Shown piece after piece: positions 1 through 8,755 of a DNA stretch of 64,000 nt. This DNA is from Streptomyces sp. I6 (GTDB taxonomy: Bacteria > Actinomycetota > Actinomycetes > Streptomycetales > Streptomycetaceae): contig RHDP01000001.1 in assembly GCA_003725745.1 (NCBI GenBank), positions 1,147,501-1,211,500 of the forward strand. Reading direction: 5' to 3'. The position numbers and the translations under genes were made by a program. The stretch's first letter is position 1, and each line of letters starts with the position of its first letter. Below the pieces are notes generated by a model, which saw only the letters and a program-made list of their open reading frames with translations, did no database searches and had not been told where the DNA came from.

Positions 1-50
1 AGTCCCTGCTTATGCGGCTCGGGCTACGTTAGGCGTCCGCCGGCGCCAAG

Positions 51-686
51 TCAAGTCGCCCTGCGGCGTGGCGAGTGGGCCCGGTCCGGGCTCTCGGCTC
101 GGGGGCTCAGCCGGTACGCCGAGACGGTCGGATCGCCGGCGAGGTAGAAGCGGTGCTGCCAGTCATGGGCCCGGCTCACACCGACCCGAGGACCGACACG
201 GATGTCCGCTGCGGGGACCGGCTCGCCCCCGGACAGCGTGACCGCGGCGCCCGTCAGCAGGTCGGCGCCGTTGTGCTCCGCGGTGATGCCGAGCGCCTGG
301 CAGAAGTTCCCCGGACCCCGCGCAAGGCGCGGGCCCTCGACCTTCGGCCCTCGCCACCTGCGTGCCAGGTCCTCCCCTGCGATCACCCTCCCTGCGCGGA
401 TGAGGACGGCGGAGGCGATGCCGTCTGCTCCGGTGACGATGTTGGCACACCAGTGGAGGCCGTGGGACCGGTAGACGTAGAGGTGTCCCGCGGGACCGAA
501 CATGACGGCGTTTCGGGGCGTCCGGCCCCGGTAGGCGTGGGAGGCGGGGTCGGCCGTGCCGGAGTACGCCTCGGTCTCCGTGATGAGGGCGCTCACGGTT
601 CCCTCGGCGGTCTCGTGGGTGAGGACGGCACCGAGGAGTTCGGGGGCGACCTCTTCGGCAGGGCGGGCGAGGTGGCCGGAGTTCAT
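51..686 (-). CDS. DNA-3-methyladenine glycosylase (AAG/MPG family)
   Basis: A 211-aa protein that excises alkylated purines such as 3-methyladenine as the first step of base excision repair. The AAG hallmarks are visible: VAPELLG near the N terminus, ETEAY with the catalytic Glu and the nucleotide-flipping Tyr, SHAYRGRTPRN, MFGPAGHLYVY, and RGPGNFCQALGI in the C-terminal half. Length fits bacterial members. The start ATG at 686 overlaps the stop of the upstream frame at 683-970 (ATGA), so translation may be coupled to it. The family assignment is secure; the exact start is less so because the usual residues before VAPELLG are divergent. Confidence 0.9.
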   Translation of the reverse strand: MNSGHLARPAEEVAPELLGAVLTHETAEGTVSALITETEAYSGTADPASHAYRGRTPRNAVMFGPAGHLYVYRSHGLHWCANIVTGADGIASAVLIRAGRVIAGEDLARRWRGPKVEGPRLARGPGNFCQALGITAEHNGADLLTGAAVTLSGGEPVPAADIRVGPRVGVSRAHDWQHRFYLAGDPTVSAYRLSPRAESPDRAHSPRRRAT

Positions 687-970
687 GCTGCCCGCCTCGA
701 CATGCCGTGGGGGAAGCGGGCACGAACGTGTCCGGGCGGCCCGAACACGGCTTCGCTGCGGGCGGTGCGGCCGCGGACGGCGTGCGGACCGGCGGCGGTC
801 TCGCCCGCGTGGGCCGCCGCCTCGGTGAGCCGCGGCTCGGCGGGGCCGTCCTCGGTGCGGCGCAGCGCGCTGTGGCCGGGGAGGCCGGGCTCGACCGGCG
901 GCGTGGGCCTCGGGACGGGCCGCTCGAGGAAGGCCCGGGAGGGCGGCGTACGGTCGGGGCTGCCGATCAT
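683..970 (-). pseudogene. Decayed N-terminal copy of an AAG glycosylase
   Basis: This 95-codon frame aligns along its length with the N-terminal part of AAG proteins. PSRAFLERPV, RRTEDGP, RLTEAAAHAGE, VRGRTAR and VFGPPGHV match the family in order. The catalytic Glu of the TEAY motif is Ala, the following Tyr is His, and the YVY after GPPGH is RAR, so it cannot be an active glycosylase. It ends where the intact AAG gene starts, with a 4-base overlap. It could be a degenerate partial duplicate, or an eroded original N terminus beside a replacement copy. The family resemblance is seen directly; its history is inference. Confidence 0.6.
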
Positions 971-1055
971 GCCGTACGAGGGTACTCGTCCCGTCCGGGG
1001 AACCGGCTACCGTCATCGCGCGTATGTAGGGGTCAGTGGAGAGGAAGGATGGAAC

Positions 1056-1838
1056 ATGGGCTTCAAGAAGCTGCTCGCGAGCCTCGGAGCCGGCGGGGCC
1101 TCGGTCGAGACGGTTCTGACCGAGGACAACGTCGTGCCGGGCGGGGTCGTCCAGGGCGAAGTGCGCGTCCAGGGCGGTTCGGTGAACCAGCAGATCGAGG
1201 GGCTGTCCGTCGGTCTGCAGGCGCGGGTCGAGGTCGAGGGCGGCGACCATGAGGTCAAGCAGGACATCGAGTTCGTCAAGCAGCGCCTCGGAGGTGCCTT
1301 CGAGGTGCAGGCCGGCGCCGTGCACGTGGTGCCGTTCGGGCTGGAGATCCCCTGGGAGACGCCGATCACGTCGATCGCCGGCCAGCGGCTGCGCGGTATG
1401 GACATCGGCGTGACGACCGAACTGGAGATCGCACGCGCGGTGGACTCGGGCGACCTGGACCCGATCCATGTGCACCCGCTGGCGGCGCAGCAGGCCGTCC
1501 TTGACGCGTTCATCCAGCTGGGCTTCCGCTTCAAGAGCGCGGACATGGAGCGCGGCCACATCCGCGGGACGCGCCAGCGGCTGCCCTTCTACCAGGAGAT
1601 CGAGTTCTTCGCGCCGCAGCAGTACCGGGGGCTCAACCAGGTCGAGGTCACCTTCATCGCCGACGACCGCGAGATGGACGTCGTGCTGGAGATGGACAAG
1701 AAGCCGGGACTGTTCAGCGAGGGCAGCGACTCGTACCGGGCGTTCACGGTCAGCCTGCACGACTTCCAGGCGACGGACCACGCCGCCTACCTCAACCAGT
1801 GGCTCGCTGAGGTCGGCGGCCGTCGTAACTGGCTGTAG
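1056..1838 (+). CDS. Spo0M-like sporulation control protein
   Basis: A 260-aa arrestin-like protein of the Spo0M family. In Bacillus, Spo0M affects sporulation and cell shape; the Streptomyces role is not established. Typical features are the start MGFKKLLASLG, the EDNVVPGG loop, VPFGLEIPWETPIT in the middle, and a C-terminal half with EIEFFAP and EMDVVLEMDKK. There is no signal peptide or membrane segment, so it is cytoplasmic. The ATG at 1056 follows a clear GAGAGGAAGG ribosome-binding site. It stands alone on the plus strand, divergent from the glycosylase pair. Confidence 0.88.
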   Translation: MGFKKLLASLGAGGASVETVLTEDNVVPGGVVQGEVRVQGGSVNQQIEGLSVGLQARVEVEGGDHEVKQDIEFVKQRLGGAFEVQAGAVHVVPFGLEIPWETPITSIAGQRLRGMDIGVTTELEIARAVDSGDLDPIHVHPLAAQQAVLDAFIQLGFRFKSADMERGHIRGTRQRLPFYQEIEFFAPQQYRGLNQVEVTFIADDREMDVVLEMDKKPGLFSEGSDSYRAFTVSLHDFQATDHAAYLNQWLAEVGGRRNWL

Positions 1839-1905
1839 GGCTCTAGTCTCGGAGCCGTAAGCGCGCGATCGCAAGCGCAGGACTCCCGAGTACGGAGGTT
1901 CAGAC

Positions 1906-2439
1906 GTGTCCGAGGCGAAGAGGGCTCCGCTGCCTCATGACTTCCATCCGCAGGTGCCGTCGTTCACCGTGGCGAGTGCCGACGTCGAGGACGGCGGTGT
2001 CCTGCGGGACGCCCAGGTCCACTCGGCGGGCAACACGTCCCCGCAACTGCGGTGGGAGGGCTTCCCGGCGGAGACGAAGAGCTTCGCCGTGACGTGCTTC
2101 GACCCCGACGCCCCGACGGGCAGCGGGTTCTGGCACTGGGTGCTGTTCGACATCCCGGCGTCGGTGACCGAGCTGCCGGCGGGTGCGGGGAGCGGGAAGT
2201 TCGAGGGGCTGCCCGAGGGCGCCGTGCACGTCCGCAACGACTACGGGACGAGGGACTTCGGCGGCGCGGCCCCACCGCCCGGTGACGGTCCGCACCGCTA
2301 TGTGTTCACCGTGTACGCGGTGGACTCCGGGAAGCTGGGTCCCGGTGAGGACGCGTCGCCCGCGGTGGTGGGCTTCCATCTGCGGTTCCACACACTGGCC
2401 CGTGCCCAGCTGATCGGCGAGTACGAGAACCGCGGCTAG
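1906..2439 (+). CDS. YbhB/YbcL family Raf-kinase-inhibitor-like (PEBP) protein
   Basis: A 177-aa phosphatidylethanolamine-binding-protein-like fold. The PEBP signatures are [25 protein letters not shown], the [10 protein letters not shown] loop and [18 protein letters not shown]. Bacterial members are small cytoplasmic ligand-binding proteins of unclear substrate. The GTG start at 1906 fits the N-terminal [15 protein letters not shown]. It lies 67 bases behind the Spo0M-like gene, and a hairpin followed by TCTTT closes the unit. Confidence 0.93.
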   Translation: MSEAKRAPLPHDFHPQVPSFTVASADVEDGGVLRDAQVHSAGNTSPQLRWEGFPAETKSFAVTCFDPDAPTGSGFWHWVLFDIPASVTELPAGAGSGKFEGLPEGAVHVRNDYGTRDFGGAAPPPGDGPHRYVFTVYAVDSGKLGPGEDASPAVVGFHLRFHTLARAQLIGEYENRG

Positions 2440-2463
2440 CCCCACCGGCGTTCGCCTGTTGTT

Positions 2464-2505
2464 TGCCCGCTCCTGGTCTTGGAGAGATCAGGAGCGGGCA
2501 TCTTT
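2464..2505 (+). terminator. Intrinsic terminator after the PEBP gene
   Basis: A 12-base perfect stem (TGCCCGCTCCTG with CAGGAGCGGGCA) around a 13-base loop is followed at once by TCTTT. It sits 25 bases after the PEBP stop codon. Confidence 0.8.
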
Positions 2506-2611
2506 CGTGATGCGCGGATATTGCGTTGTCCATCGCGGCGTGCCCGGCCAGAGTTGATCCAGGCCCAGAGCCCGGCACGAGGGCCGGCCGGCACACGGGA
2601 AGTGGGGCACC

Positions 2612-3154
2612 ATGCGGGACACACTGGTACTGAATGCGAGCTTCGAGCCGCTGTCGACGGTGACGCTGAACCGGGCGGTGGTGCTGGTCCTGCAGGACAA
2701 GGCCGTCGTCGAGCAGTCCCACCCCGCGCTCCGGGTGCGTGCGGCCGCGGTGGAGCTACCGGTGCCGCGGGTGATCAGGCTCTGCAGGTACGTACGGGTG
2801 CCGTTCCGAAGACAGGCTCCGTGGTCGAGACGCGGTGTGCTGGTACGGGACCAGCACCGGTGCGCCTACTGCGGGAGGCGGGCGACGACCGTGGACCATC
2901 TGGTGCCGCGGTCGCAGGGCGGTGCGGACAACTGGCTGAACACGGTCGCGTCCTGCGCCGAGGACAATCACCGCAAGGCGGACCGCACCCCGGAGCAGGC
3001 CGGGATGCCGCTGCTGCACGAGCCGTTCGTGCCGACGCCGGCGGACGCGATGCTGCTCGCGCTCCGGGCGGGTGAGCGGTCGTCGCTGCCGGAGTGGCTC
3101 GGGCAGCAGGGCGGTCACGCGGTGGAGCGCGCCCCGCTGACGTCGGCGGCCTGA
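2612..3154 (+). CDS. HNH endonuclease
   Basis: A 180-aa protein with a complete HNH fold in its second half: CAYCG zinc knuckle, VDHLVPRSQGG, NW.N.V..C and N..KADRTP. The N-terminal 60 residues (LVLNASFEPLSTV) are the conserved leader of the short actinobacterial HNH proteins. The physiological DNA target is unknown. ATG at 2612 follows GGAAGTGGGG. It is a single-gene unit between two hairpins and carries no sign of a restriction or homing context. Confidence 0.88.
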   Translation: MRDTLVLNASFEPLSTVTLNRAVVLVLQDKAVVEQSHPALRVRAAAVELPVPRVIRLCRYVRVPFRRQAPWSRRGVLVRDQHRCAYCGRRATTVDHLVPRSQGGADNWLNTVASCAEDNHRKADRTPEQAGMPLLHEPFVPTPADAMLLALRAGERSSLPEWLGQQGGHAVERAPLTSAA

Positions 3155-3240
3155 GACGGCACCCGAAACGGCAGGAGCCGGTGCGGAGAGTACCGGGCCG
3201 GCGCGGAGGCCCCCGGCCGCGGGTGGCTCACCGGTGAGCG

Positions 3241-3275
3241 CGGAAGCCCGCCTCCCTCGTGGGGGCGGGCTTCCG
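3241..3275. terminator. Bidirectional terminator between HNH and TSUP genes
   Basis: A 12-base perfect stem (CGGAAGCCCGCC with GGCGGGCTTCCG) surrounds TCCCTCGTGGG. It lies between convergent genes and would serve both. Confidence 0.75.
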
Positions 3276-3282
3276 TGTGCCG

Positions 3283-4053
3283 TCAGCGGAGGACGAGCTG
3301 GACGACGGCTGCCGTTCCCACGATCACGATGAAGGTCCGCAGCACCACGGGCGAGAGCCGACGGCCGATCCCCGCGCCGATCTGGCCGCCGATGGCGGAA
3401 CCGACCGCGATGAGCAGGACGGCGGTCCAGTCGAAGTGGGCGACGAAGAGGAAGAAGAGCGCGGCCACGGAGTTGACGATGGCCGCGAGGACGTTCTTGG
3501 TGGCGTTGATCCGCTGCAGGCTGTCGTCGATCAGGATGCCCATGAGGGAGAGGTAGATGATCCCCTGGGCGGCGGTGAAGTAGCCGCCGTAGACGCTGGC
3601 GGCCAGCAGGGAGGTGAGGAGGAGGGGGCCGCCGTCGGAGTGCGGCGCCCCGGTTCCGCGGCGTTCACGGCGGCGCTGGACGGCGGCGGAGATCCGGGGC
3701 TGGAGGACGACGAGCACCAGGGCGAGCGTCACGAGGACCGGGACGATGGTCTCGAAGGCCGTCGGCGGCAGCAGGGTCAGCAGCATCGCGCCGGCGAGGC
3801 CGCCCACGAGGGCGGCGAGGCCGAGGCGGAGGATGCGGCGCCGCTGGCCGGCGAGCTCGGCGCGGTAGCCGATGGCTCCGCTGATCGATCCCGGTATCAG
3901 GCCGAGGGCGTTCGAGACGGTGGCGGTGACGGGCGGGAGCCCGGTGGCCAGCAGTACCGGGAACGTGATGAGGGTTCCCGAGCCGACGATCGTGTTGATC
4001 GTGCCCGCCGCCGTGCCCGCCACGAAGATCGCGACCGCTTCCCAGATGGACAA
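3283..4053 (-). CDS. TSUP (TauE/SafE) family membrane permease
   Basis: A protein of about 256 aa with eight or so hydrophobic segments. It belongs to the TSUP family, which exports sulfite, sulfonates or related organosulfur anions. TSUP signatures are AGTINTIVGSGTLITFPVLL at the N terminus, LPPVTATVSNALGLIPG, and the internal second half with INATKNVLAAIVN. I chose TTG at 4053 because GAGGAGA lies at the right distance and the protein then begins MSIWEAVAIF; an upstream ATG at 4113 would add a hydrophilic stretch. The substrate cannot be read from sequence. Confidence 0.88.
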   Translation of the reverse strand: MSIWEAVAIFVAGTAAGTINTIVGSGTLITFPVLLATGLPPVTATVSNALGLIPGSISGAIGYRAELAGQRRRILRLGLAALVGGLAGAMLLTLLPPTAFETIVPVLVTLALVLVVLQPRISAAVQRRRERRGTGAPHSDGGPLLLTSLLAASVYGGYFTAAQGIIYLSLMGILIDDSLQRINATKNVLAAIVNSVAALFFLFVAHFDWTAVLLIAVGSAIGGQIGAGIGRRLSPVVLRTFIVIVGTAAVVQLVLR

Positions 4054-4138
4054 GGCCGTCTCCTCACATGCTCGGTGCGTCGCCTCCCCGCCGTCGAGGT
4101 CGAGGGGCCGCACCGATCATGCACGACCGGCCGGGCGG

Positions 4139-5119
4139 TCAGTCGATCGGGGGCTGCTCGCGCCGCTCCGTGCCACCGCTCTGGCGGGGTACGCCGTTGC
4201 CGCCGGAGCCTCCCGCGCCGTTCCCGCCGCCGTTGCCGGACAGGGGTCCGCCGAAGCTGCCGATGGCGCCGGAGAGGCCCTTGAGCGCGTCGCCGATCTC
4301 GCTGGGCACGATCCAGAGCTTGTTGGCGTCGCCCTCCGCGATCTTCGGGAGCATCTGGAGGTACTGGTACGAGAGCAGCTTCTGGTCCGGGTCGCCGGCG
4401 TGGATGGACTCGAAGACCGTGCGGATCGCCTGGGCCTCGCCCTCGGCGCGCAGGGCCGCGGCCTTGGCCTCGCCCTCGGCGCGGAGGATGGCGGACTGCT
4501 TCTCGCCCTCGGCGGTGAGGATCTGCGACTGGCGGATGCCCTCGGCGGTGAGGATGGCGGCGCGCTTGTCGCGGTCCGCGCGCATCTGCTTCTCCATCGA
4601 GTCCTGGATGGAGGTGGGGGGTTCGATGGCCTTGAGTTCCACGCGGTTGACGCGGATGCCCCACTTGCCGGTGGCCTCGTCGAGGACGCCGCGGAGGGCG
4701 GCGTTGATCTCCTCGCGGGAGGTGAGGGTGCGCTCGAGGTCCATGCCGCCGATGATGTTGCGGAGGGTGGTGACGGTCAGCTGCTCGATCGCCTGGATGT
4801 AGCTGGCCACCTCGTAGGTCGCCGCGCGGGCGTCGGTCACCTGGTAGTAGATGACGGTGTCGATGTTGACGACGAGGTTGTCCTGGGTGATCACCGGCTG
4901 GGGCGGGAACGGGACGACCTGTTCACGCAGGTCGATCCGGTTGCGGATCGAGTCGATGAACGGCACCACGATGTTCAGCCCCGCGTTGAGGGTGCGCGTG
5001 TAGCGGCCGAACCGCTCCACGATGGCGGCACTGGCCTGCGGGATGACCTGGATCGTCTTGATCAGGGCGATGAAGACCAGCACCACCAGAATGACCAGAA
5101 CGATGATGATCGATGGCAT
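4139..5119 (-). CDS. SPFH/Band 7 (stomatin-like) membrane protein
   Basis: A 326-aa flotillin/stomatin-type protein. One N-terminal membrane anchor (IIIVLVILVVLVFIALI) precedes the SPFH domain (ERFGRYTRTL, GLNIVVPFID, VVNIDTVIYYQV). A charged helical stretch with four AEGE-type repeats (about residues 195-240) and a Gly-rich tail follow. Such proteins assemble membrane microdomain scaffolds and act with NfeD proteins, and an NfeD gene lies 115 bases upstream on the same strand. The ATG at 5119 places the anchor at the very N terminus. Confidence 0.92.
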   Translation of the reverse strand: MPSIIIVLVILVVLVFIALIKTIQVIPQASAAIVERFGRYTRTLNAGLNIVVPFIDSIRNRIDLREQVVPFPPQPVITQDNLVVNIDTVIYYQVTDARAATYEVASYIQAIEQLTVTTLRNIIGGMDLERTLTSREEINAALRGVLDEATGKWGIRVNRVELKAIEPPTSIQDSMEKQMRADRDKRAAILTAEGIRQSQILTAEGEKQSAILRAEGEAKAAALRAEGEAQAIRTVFESIHAGDPDQKLLSYQYLQMLPKIAEGDANKLWIVPSEIGDALKGLSGAIGSFGGPLSGNGGGNGAGGSGGNGVPRQSGGTERREQPPID

Positions 5120-5234
5120 CGTGCTTCCCGTGCCCTTCGCTGCCGGATGAGTCTCTGATGATCGAGTTTCCCAGACCGCTGGCGGTCATGGGTGAGGTTA
5201 CGTCACATGATCATGATGAACCGTCACCCGGGTG

Positions 5235-5663
5235 TCACATCACCACGGCCGTCGCACCGTCGATCTCGACCACGTCCACCTGCTCCCCCGGCTCGAAGGC
5301 CCGGGAGGCGTCGAGGGCCCTCGCCGACCACACCTCGCCGGCGAGCTTGATCCGGCCGCCGTCTCCGTCGACCCGCTCCAGCACGACCGCCTGACGGCCT
5401 CTCAGCGCGTCGACTCCGCTGGCGAGCTGGGGGCGCTGTGCGCCGTGGCGCGCGGCGATGGGCCGTACGACGGCGATCAGCGCGACCGACACGGCCGCGA
5501 ACACCACCACCTGCGCCACCACGCCGAAGCCGAGGCCAGCGGTGACGGCTCCCGCGACCGCGCCGACGGAGAGCATCCCGAGTTCCGGCATGGCGGTGAT
5601 CACGAGGGGGATACCGAGCCCGACCGCCGCGACGAGCCACCACACCCATGCGTCGATGTCCAC
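5235..5663 (-). CDS. NfeD family membrane protein
   Basis: A 142-aa short NfeD protein. An N-terminal membrane region of two to three helices (WVWWLVAAVGLGIPLVI, VAQVVVFAAVSVALIAVV) is followed by an OB-fold domain (GRQAVVLERVDGDGGRIKLAGEVW through GEQVDVVEIDGATAVV). It lacks the serine-protease domain of long NfeD proteins. It is transcribed ahead of the stomatin-like gene, the standard NfeD-SPFH pair, and probably modulates that scaffold. Confidence 0.9.
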   Translation of the reverse strand: MDIDAWVWWLVAAVGLGIPLVITAMPELGMLSVGAVAGAVTAGLGFGVVAQVVVFAAVSVALIAVVRPIAARHGAQRPQLASGVDALRGRQAVVLERVDGDGGRIKLAGEVWSARALDASRAFEPGEQVDVVEIDGATAVVM

Positions 5664-5717
5664 GGTGCCATGGTAGGGGGGCGAACGCCGCCCCGACAGG
5701 GCGCTGTCGGGGCGCTG

Positions 5718-6509
5718 TCAGGAAAGCGGCAGGCCCTGGGCGGTCCAGCGCTCGCCGTTGCGCTCGACGAGGAGCGGCAGCCCGAAGCAGAGGGAGAGGT
5801 TGCGGGAGGTCAGCTCGGTCTCCATCGGGCCCGCGGTGAGCACCTTCCCCTGACGGATCATCAGGACGTGGGTGAAGCCCGGCGCGATCTCCTCGACGTG
5901 GTGGGTCACCATGATCATGGAGGGGGCGTACGGGTCGCGGGCGAGCCGGCCGAGGCGGCGGACCAGGTCCTCGCGGCCGCCGAGGTCGAGGCCGGCGGCG
6001 GGCTCGTCGAGCAGCAGCAGTTCGGGGTCGGTCATCATCGCGCGGGCGATGAGCGTGCGCTTGCGCTCGCCCTCGGACAGGGTGCCGAACGTGCGGTCCA
6101 GGTAACCGGACATGCCGAGGCGGTCGAGGAAGGCCCGGGCGCGCTGCTCGTCGACGGCGTCGTAGTCCTCGTGCCAGGTGGCGGTCATGCCGTACGCGGC
6201 GGTGAGGACGGTCTGCAGGACGGTCTGGCGCTTGGGGAGCTTGTCGGCCATGGCGATGCCGGCCATGCCGATGCGGGGGCGGAGCTCGAACACGTCGACG
6301 CCGCCGAGCCGGTCACCGAGGACGGTGGCGGTGCCGGTGGTGGGGAACAGGTAGCTGGAGGCGAGGTTGAGGAGCGTGGTCTTGCCGGCGCCGTTCGGGC
6401 CGAGGATCACCCAGCGCTCGCCCTCCTTGACCGACCAGGAGACGTCGTCCACCAGAGCACGTCCTCCGCGGACCACGGATACGTCCACCAGCTCCAGTAC
6501 ATCGCTCAT
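5718..6509 (-). CDS. ABC transporter ATP-binding protein
   Basis: A 263-aa single ABC ATPase. Walker A is GPNGAGKTT, the Q-loop region is LRPRIGMAG, the signature is LSEGERKR instead of LSGGQ, Walker B is LLLLDEPAAGLD, and the switch is VTHHVEE. The EGERKR signature and HHVEEI are typical of the YlmA/ModF-like group with no adjacent permease; none is encoded here. It may be a soluble ATPase or may pair with a distant permease. ATG 6509 is supported by the conserved MSDVLELVDVSV start. Confidence 0.85.
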   Translation of the reverse strand: MSDVLELVDVSVVRGGRALVDDVSWSVKEGERWVILGPNGAGKTTLLNLASSYLFPTTGTATVLGDRLGGVDVFELRPRIGMAGIAMADKLPKRQTVLQTVLTAAYGMTATWHEDYDAVDEQRARAFLDRLGMSGYLDRTFGTLSEGERKRTLIARAMMTDPELLLLDEPAAGLDLGGREDLVRRLGRLARDPYAPSMIMVTHHVEEIAPGFTHVLMIRQGKVLTAGPMETELTSRNLSLCFGLPLLVERNGERWTAQGLPLS

Positions 6510-6636
6510 GAGCGCGTTGTCTCCCCATTCGGTCGTCGGGTCTCGGGCTCTGCCCGCCTGTGGGCACGGCTCCCCAGGTAAACCTACGCCACCCGCCCGG
6601 TGCTCCTGCCCCGGGTCCGGTACCTAGGCTGGGTCC

Positions 6637-7433
6637 ATGCTCTCGGAACCACGTTCAGGACGCCTGGCCGCCTGGGGGAACGCCCTCTCGGCCGGATTCG
6701 TATCGCCGGACGACGCGGTGACCGCGATCGTCGGGGAGGACGCGGTGCACCGCGTGGCAGGACTCCCCGGCGAGAACGGGCCGGTGGGGCTCACGCTGGC
6801 GCTGGGGCGGCTGCGCGCGGCCGGGGTGCGGGGGTTCCGGGTGGCCCTGCCCGCGCCCGGGCATCCGCTGGGGCTGAGCGGGCCGCCGGAGTTCAACGCG
6901 CGGGCGCTGGAGGCGCGGGAGGCGGTGGTCTGCCACGGGGCGGCGTACGGCCTGGTGCCCGAGGTGCGCGAGACGGGTCCGGACGGCGATGTGCACGTCG
7001 GTGTCGTCTGGCACTGCCTGCCGGTGCGGGAGGGAGTGCCCGCCGACGTCCCCTCCCTCGGCGAGGCGGAACGGGAGCTCGCCGAGGGGCTGCGGGAGGC
7101 GACGGAGGTGCTGTCGCGGCTGGACGTGGCGGCCTCCGGGCCGGTGGCCGAGGCGGCGCTGGGCGCGTACCGGGCGCGGGCGGAGCCGAAGGCGGCCCGC
7201 GAGGTACTCGCGCCCGGGTACCCGCCCCGGGCGGCACGTGTCCTGGAACTGGCCCGGCGGATCGGACTCCTGCTGTCCCTGGCGTACGAGAACGGGCACG
7301 GCGGGGCGATGAGCGCGTCGGAGATGGCGGCCCGGGGGCGGCTCTGCGTCCGGTGGAGCGCGTGGCGCGGCGGGCGCAGGTGGCGGCGTACAACGCCTAT
7401 GTGGAGGACCTGGAGCGCCGGGCGGATCGCTGA
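6637..7433 (+). CDS. Conserved hypothetical protein (one frameshift)
   Basis: I do not recognise a function. From ATG 6637 the protein reads MLSEPRSGRLAAWGNALSAG, then a Val/Ala/Leu-rich domain of about 230 residues with no membrane segment or catalytic motif I can name. Near 7331-7339, in a CCCGGGGG run, the coding frame jumps by one missing base. The natural C terminus (ALRPVERVARRAQVAAYNAYVEDLERRADR region) continues in another frame to the stop at 7433. Without the shift the frame runs on into a repeat-rich, arginine-rich tail, which is the sign that the shift is an error. Confidence 0.65.
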
Positions 7434-7438
7434 CGGGC

Positions 7439-7522
7439 GCGGAGGGGCGAGGCGCGGGCAGGGCCCGGGGTCTCCGGGTCCGGGCGAGGCGCGGAGGGGC
7501 GAGGCGCGGGCAGGGCCCGGGG
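7439..7522. repeat. 32-bp direct repeat, 52-bp period
   Basis: The 32-base block that starts GCGGAGGGGCGAGGCGCGGG occurs at 7439-7470 and again, identical, at 7491-7522. This is a tandem duplication of about 52 bases in the space after the unknown gene. Confidence 0.85.
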
Positions 7523-7552
7523 GCGGTCGACCGGTGGCGGGGGCGCGGCCGG

Positions 7553-7595
7553 GCGCCCGACGGACCCCGGGCACGGTCCGGGGTCCGTCGGGCGC
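7553..7595. terminator. Bidirectional terminator near the chaplin gene
   Basis: An 18-base perfect stem (left arm GCGCCCGACGGACCCCGG) with a 7-base loop lies between the convergent unknown gene and the chaplin gene, 24 bases beyond the chaplin stop. Confidence 0.8.
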
Positions 7596-7618
7596 TGCCG
7601 GAGAGCCGGGCGGCTCGC

Positions 7619-7861
7619 TCAGCCGTTGACGCCCGTGTTGCCGAAGGCCGGGTTCAGGGCGCCGATGACGTTGACCGTGTTGCCGACGGCGTTGACCGGG
7701 ACGTGGATCGGCGCCTGGATCAGGTTGCCGGAGCCGACGCCCGGGGAGTGCGTGGCGTGGCCGTCCGCGTGCGCGCTGGTGGCGGACGCGACACCGGCGC
7801 CTGCGGCGACGATGCCGCCGGCGACCATGGAGACGGCGAGGGCCTTCTTCAGGTTCTTCAC
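7619..7861 (-). CDS. chpE: Short chaplin lacking both cysteines (ChpE-like)
   Basis: An 80-aa secreted chaplin, one of the amyloid surfactant proteins that coat aerial hyphae. A Sec signal peptide (MKNLKKALAVSMVAGGIVAAG to about ASA/TSA) is followed by a single chaplin domain: GNLIQAPIHVPVN, VGNTVNVIGALNPAFGN, TGVNG. The two cysteines that most chaplins form into a disulfide are Ala and Gly here. In S. coelicolor the cysteine-free short chaplin is ChpE, so the symbol is given on that basis and on neighbouring genes. It forms its own unit on the minus strand. Confidence 0.88.
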   Translation of the reverse strand: MKNLKKALAVSMVAGGIVAAGAGVASATSAHADGHATHSPGVGSGNLIQAPIHVPVNAVGNTVNVIGALNPAFGNTGVNG

Positions 7862-8056
7862 TTCGGGATCCTCCTAGGCGTCACCGCGGCGGGACCGCCG
7901 CGGCTCGCCCTGGAGAACGCCCGGGGCGCACCCGGGATACGCCGTGTGGGCGACATACACACGACGGTATGAACCTCACACCGGCAGGAACCGGTCCGCT
8001 TTCCTGCCCGGATGACCTGCCGAGTGACCTGCCGAAACGTTCCGATCAGCCCGGAG

Positions 8057-8755
8057 TCAGCCGGAGAGGCCATGCCGGACGGCCCAGAGCGCCGCCTGGG
8101 TCCGGTCCGCGAGATCGAGCTTCATCAGGATGTTCGACACATGGGTCTTCACCGTCTTCTCCGACAGGACCAGGGTCCGGGCGATCTCCCGGTTGGAGCG
8201 GCCGTCGGCGATGAGCCCGAGCACCTCCCGCTCCCGTTCGGTGAGCGATGTGCCCCTCCCCTGCCCGCCGCCCGGCTCGTCCTGGGCCAGGAGCACTCCC
8301 GCCACCTCCGGCTGGAGGAGCACATGCCCCGCGTGCACGGAGCGGATCGCCGCGGCGAGCGCGTCGGGGTCGACGTCCTTGTACACATAGCCCGAGGCGC
8401 CGGCGCGCAGCGCGGGGACGACCGTGCGCCGCTCGGTGAAGCTCGTGACGACCAGCACCTTCGCGGCGCTGTCGAGCGCGCGCAGCTTGCGCAGCGCATC
8501 GATGCCGTCGGTGCCGGGCATCCGCACGTCCATCAGGACGACATCGGGCAGCAGTTCCCCGGCTCGGGCCACCCCCTCGTCCCCGTCCCCCGCCTCGCCG
8601 ACGACCTCCAGGTCGTCCTGCACCTCGAGGAAGGTGCGCAGCCCCCTGCGCACCACCTGGTGGTCGTCCACCAGCAGCACGCGGATCGCCCGTCCGTCTC
8701 CCGGCACCGCCCCGCCGCCGGGACGCACCGCGTCTCCGCTCTCCCGCTCAGCCAC
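8057..8755 (-). CDS. LuxR/NarL-family response regulator
   Basis: A 232-aa two-component regulator. The receiver domain has the DD acidic pair (VLLVDDHQVV), the phosphoacceptor Asp76 in VVLMDVRMPG and the Lys in YVYKDVD. The C-terminal LuxR-type helix-turn-helix reads LTEREREVLGLIADGRSNREIA, then LVLSEKTVKTHVSNI. GTG at 8755 overlaps the kinase stop, which makes kinase and regulator one coupled unit. An N-terminal flexible extension of about 23 residues precedes the receiver; an internal start is possible. Confidence 0.93.
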   Translation of the reverse strand: MAERESGDAVRPGGGAVPGDGRAIRVLLVDDHQVVRRGLRTFLEVQDDLEVVGEAGDGDEGVARAGELLPDVVLMDVRMPGTDGIDALRKLRALDSAAKVLVVTSFTERRTVVPALRAGASGYVYKDVDPDALAAAIRSVHAGHVLLQPEVAGVLLAQDEPGGGQGRGTSLTEREREVLGLIADGRSNREIARTLVLSEKTVKTHVSNILMKLDLADRTQAALWAVRHGLSG

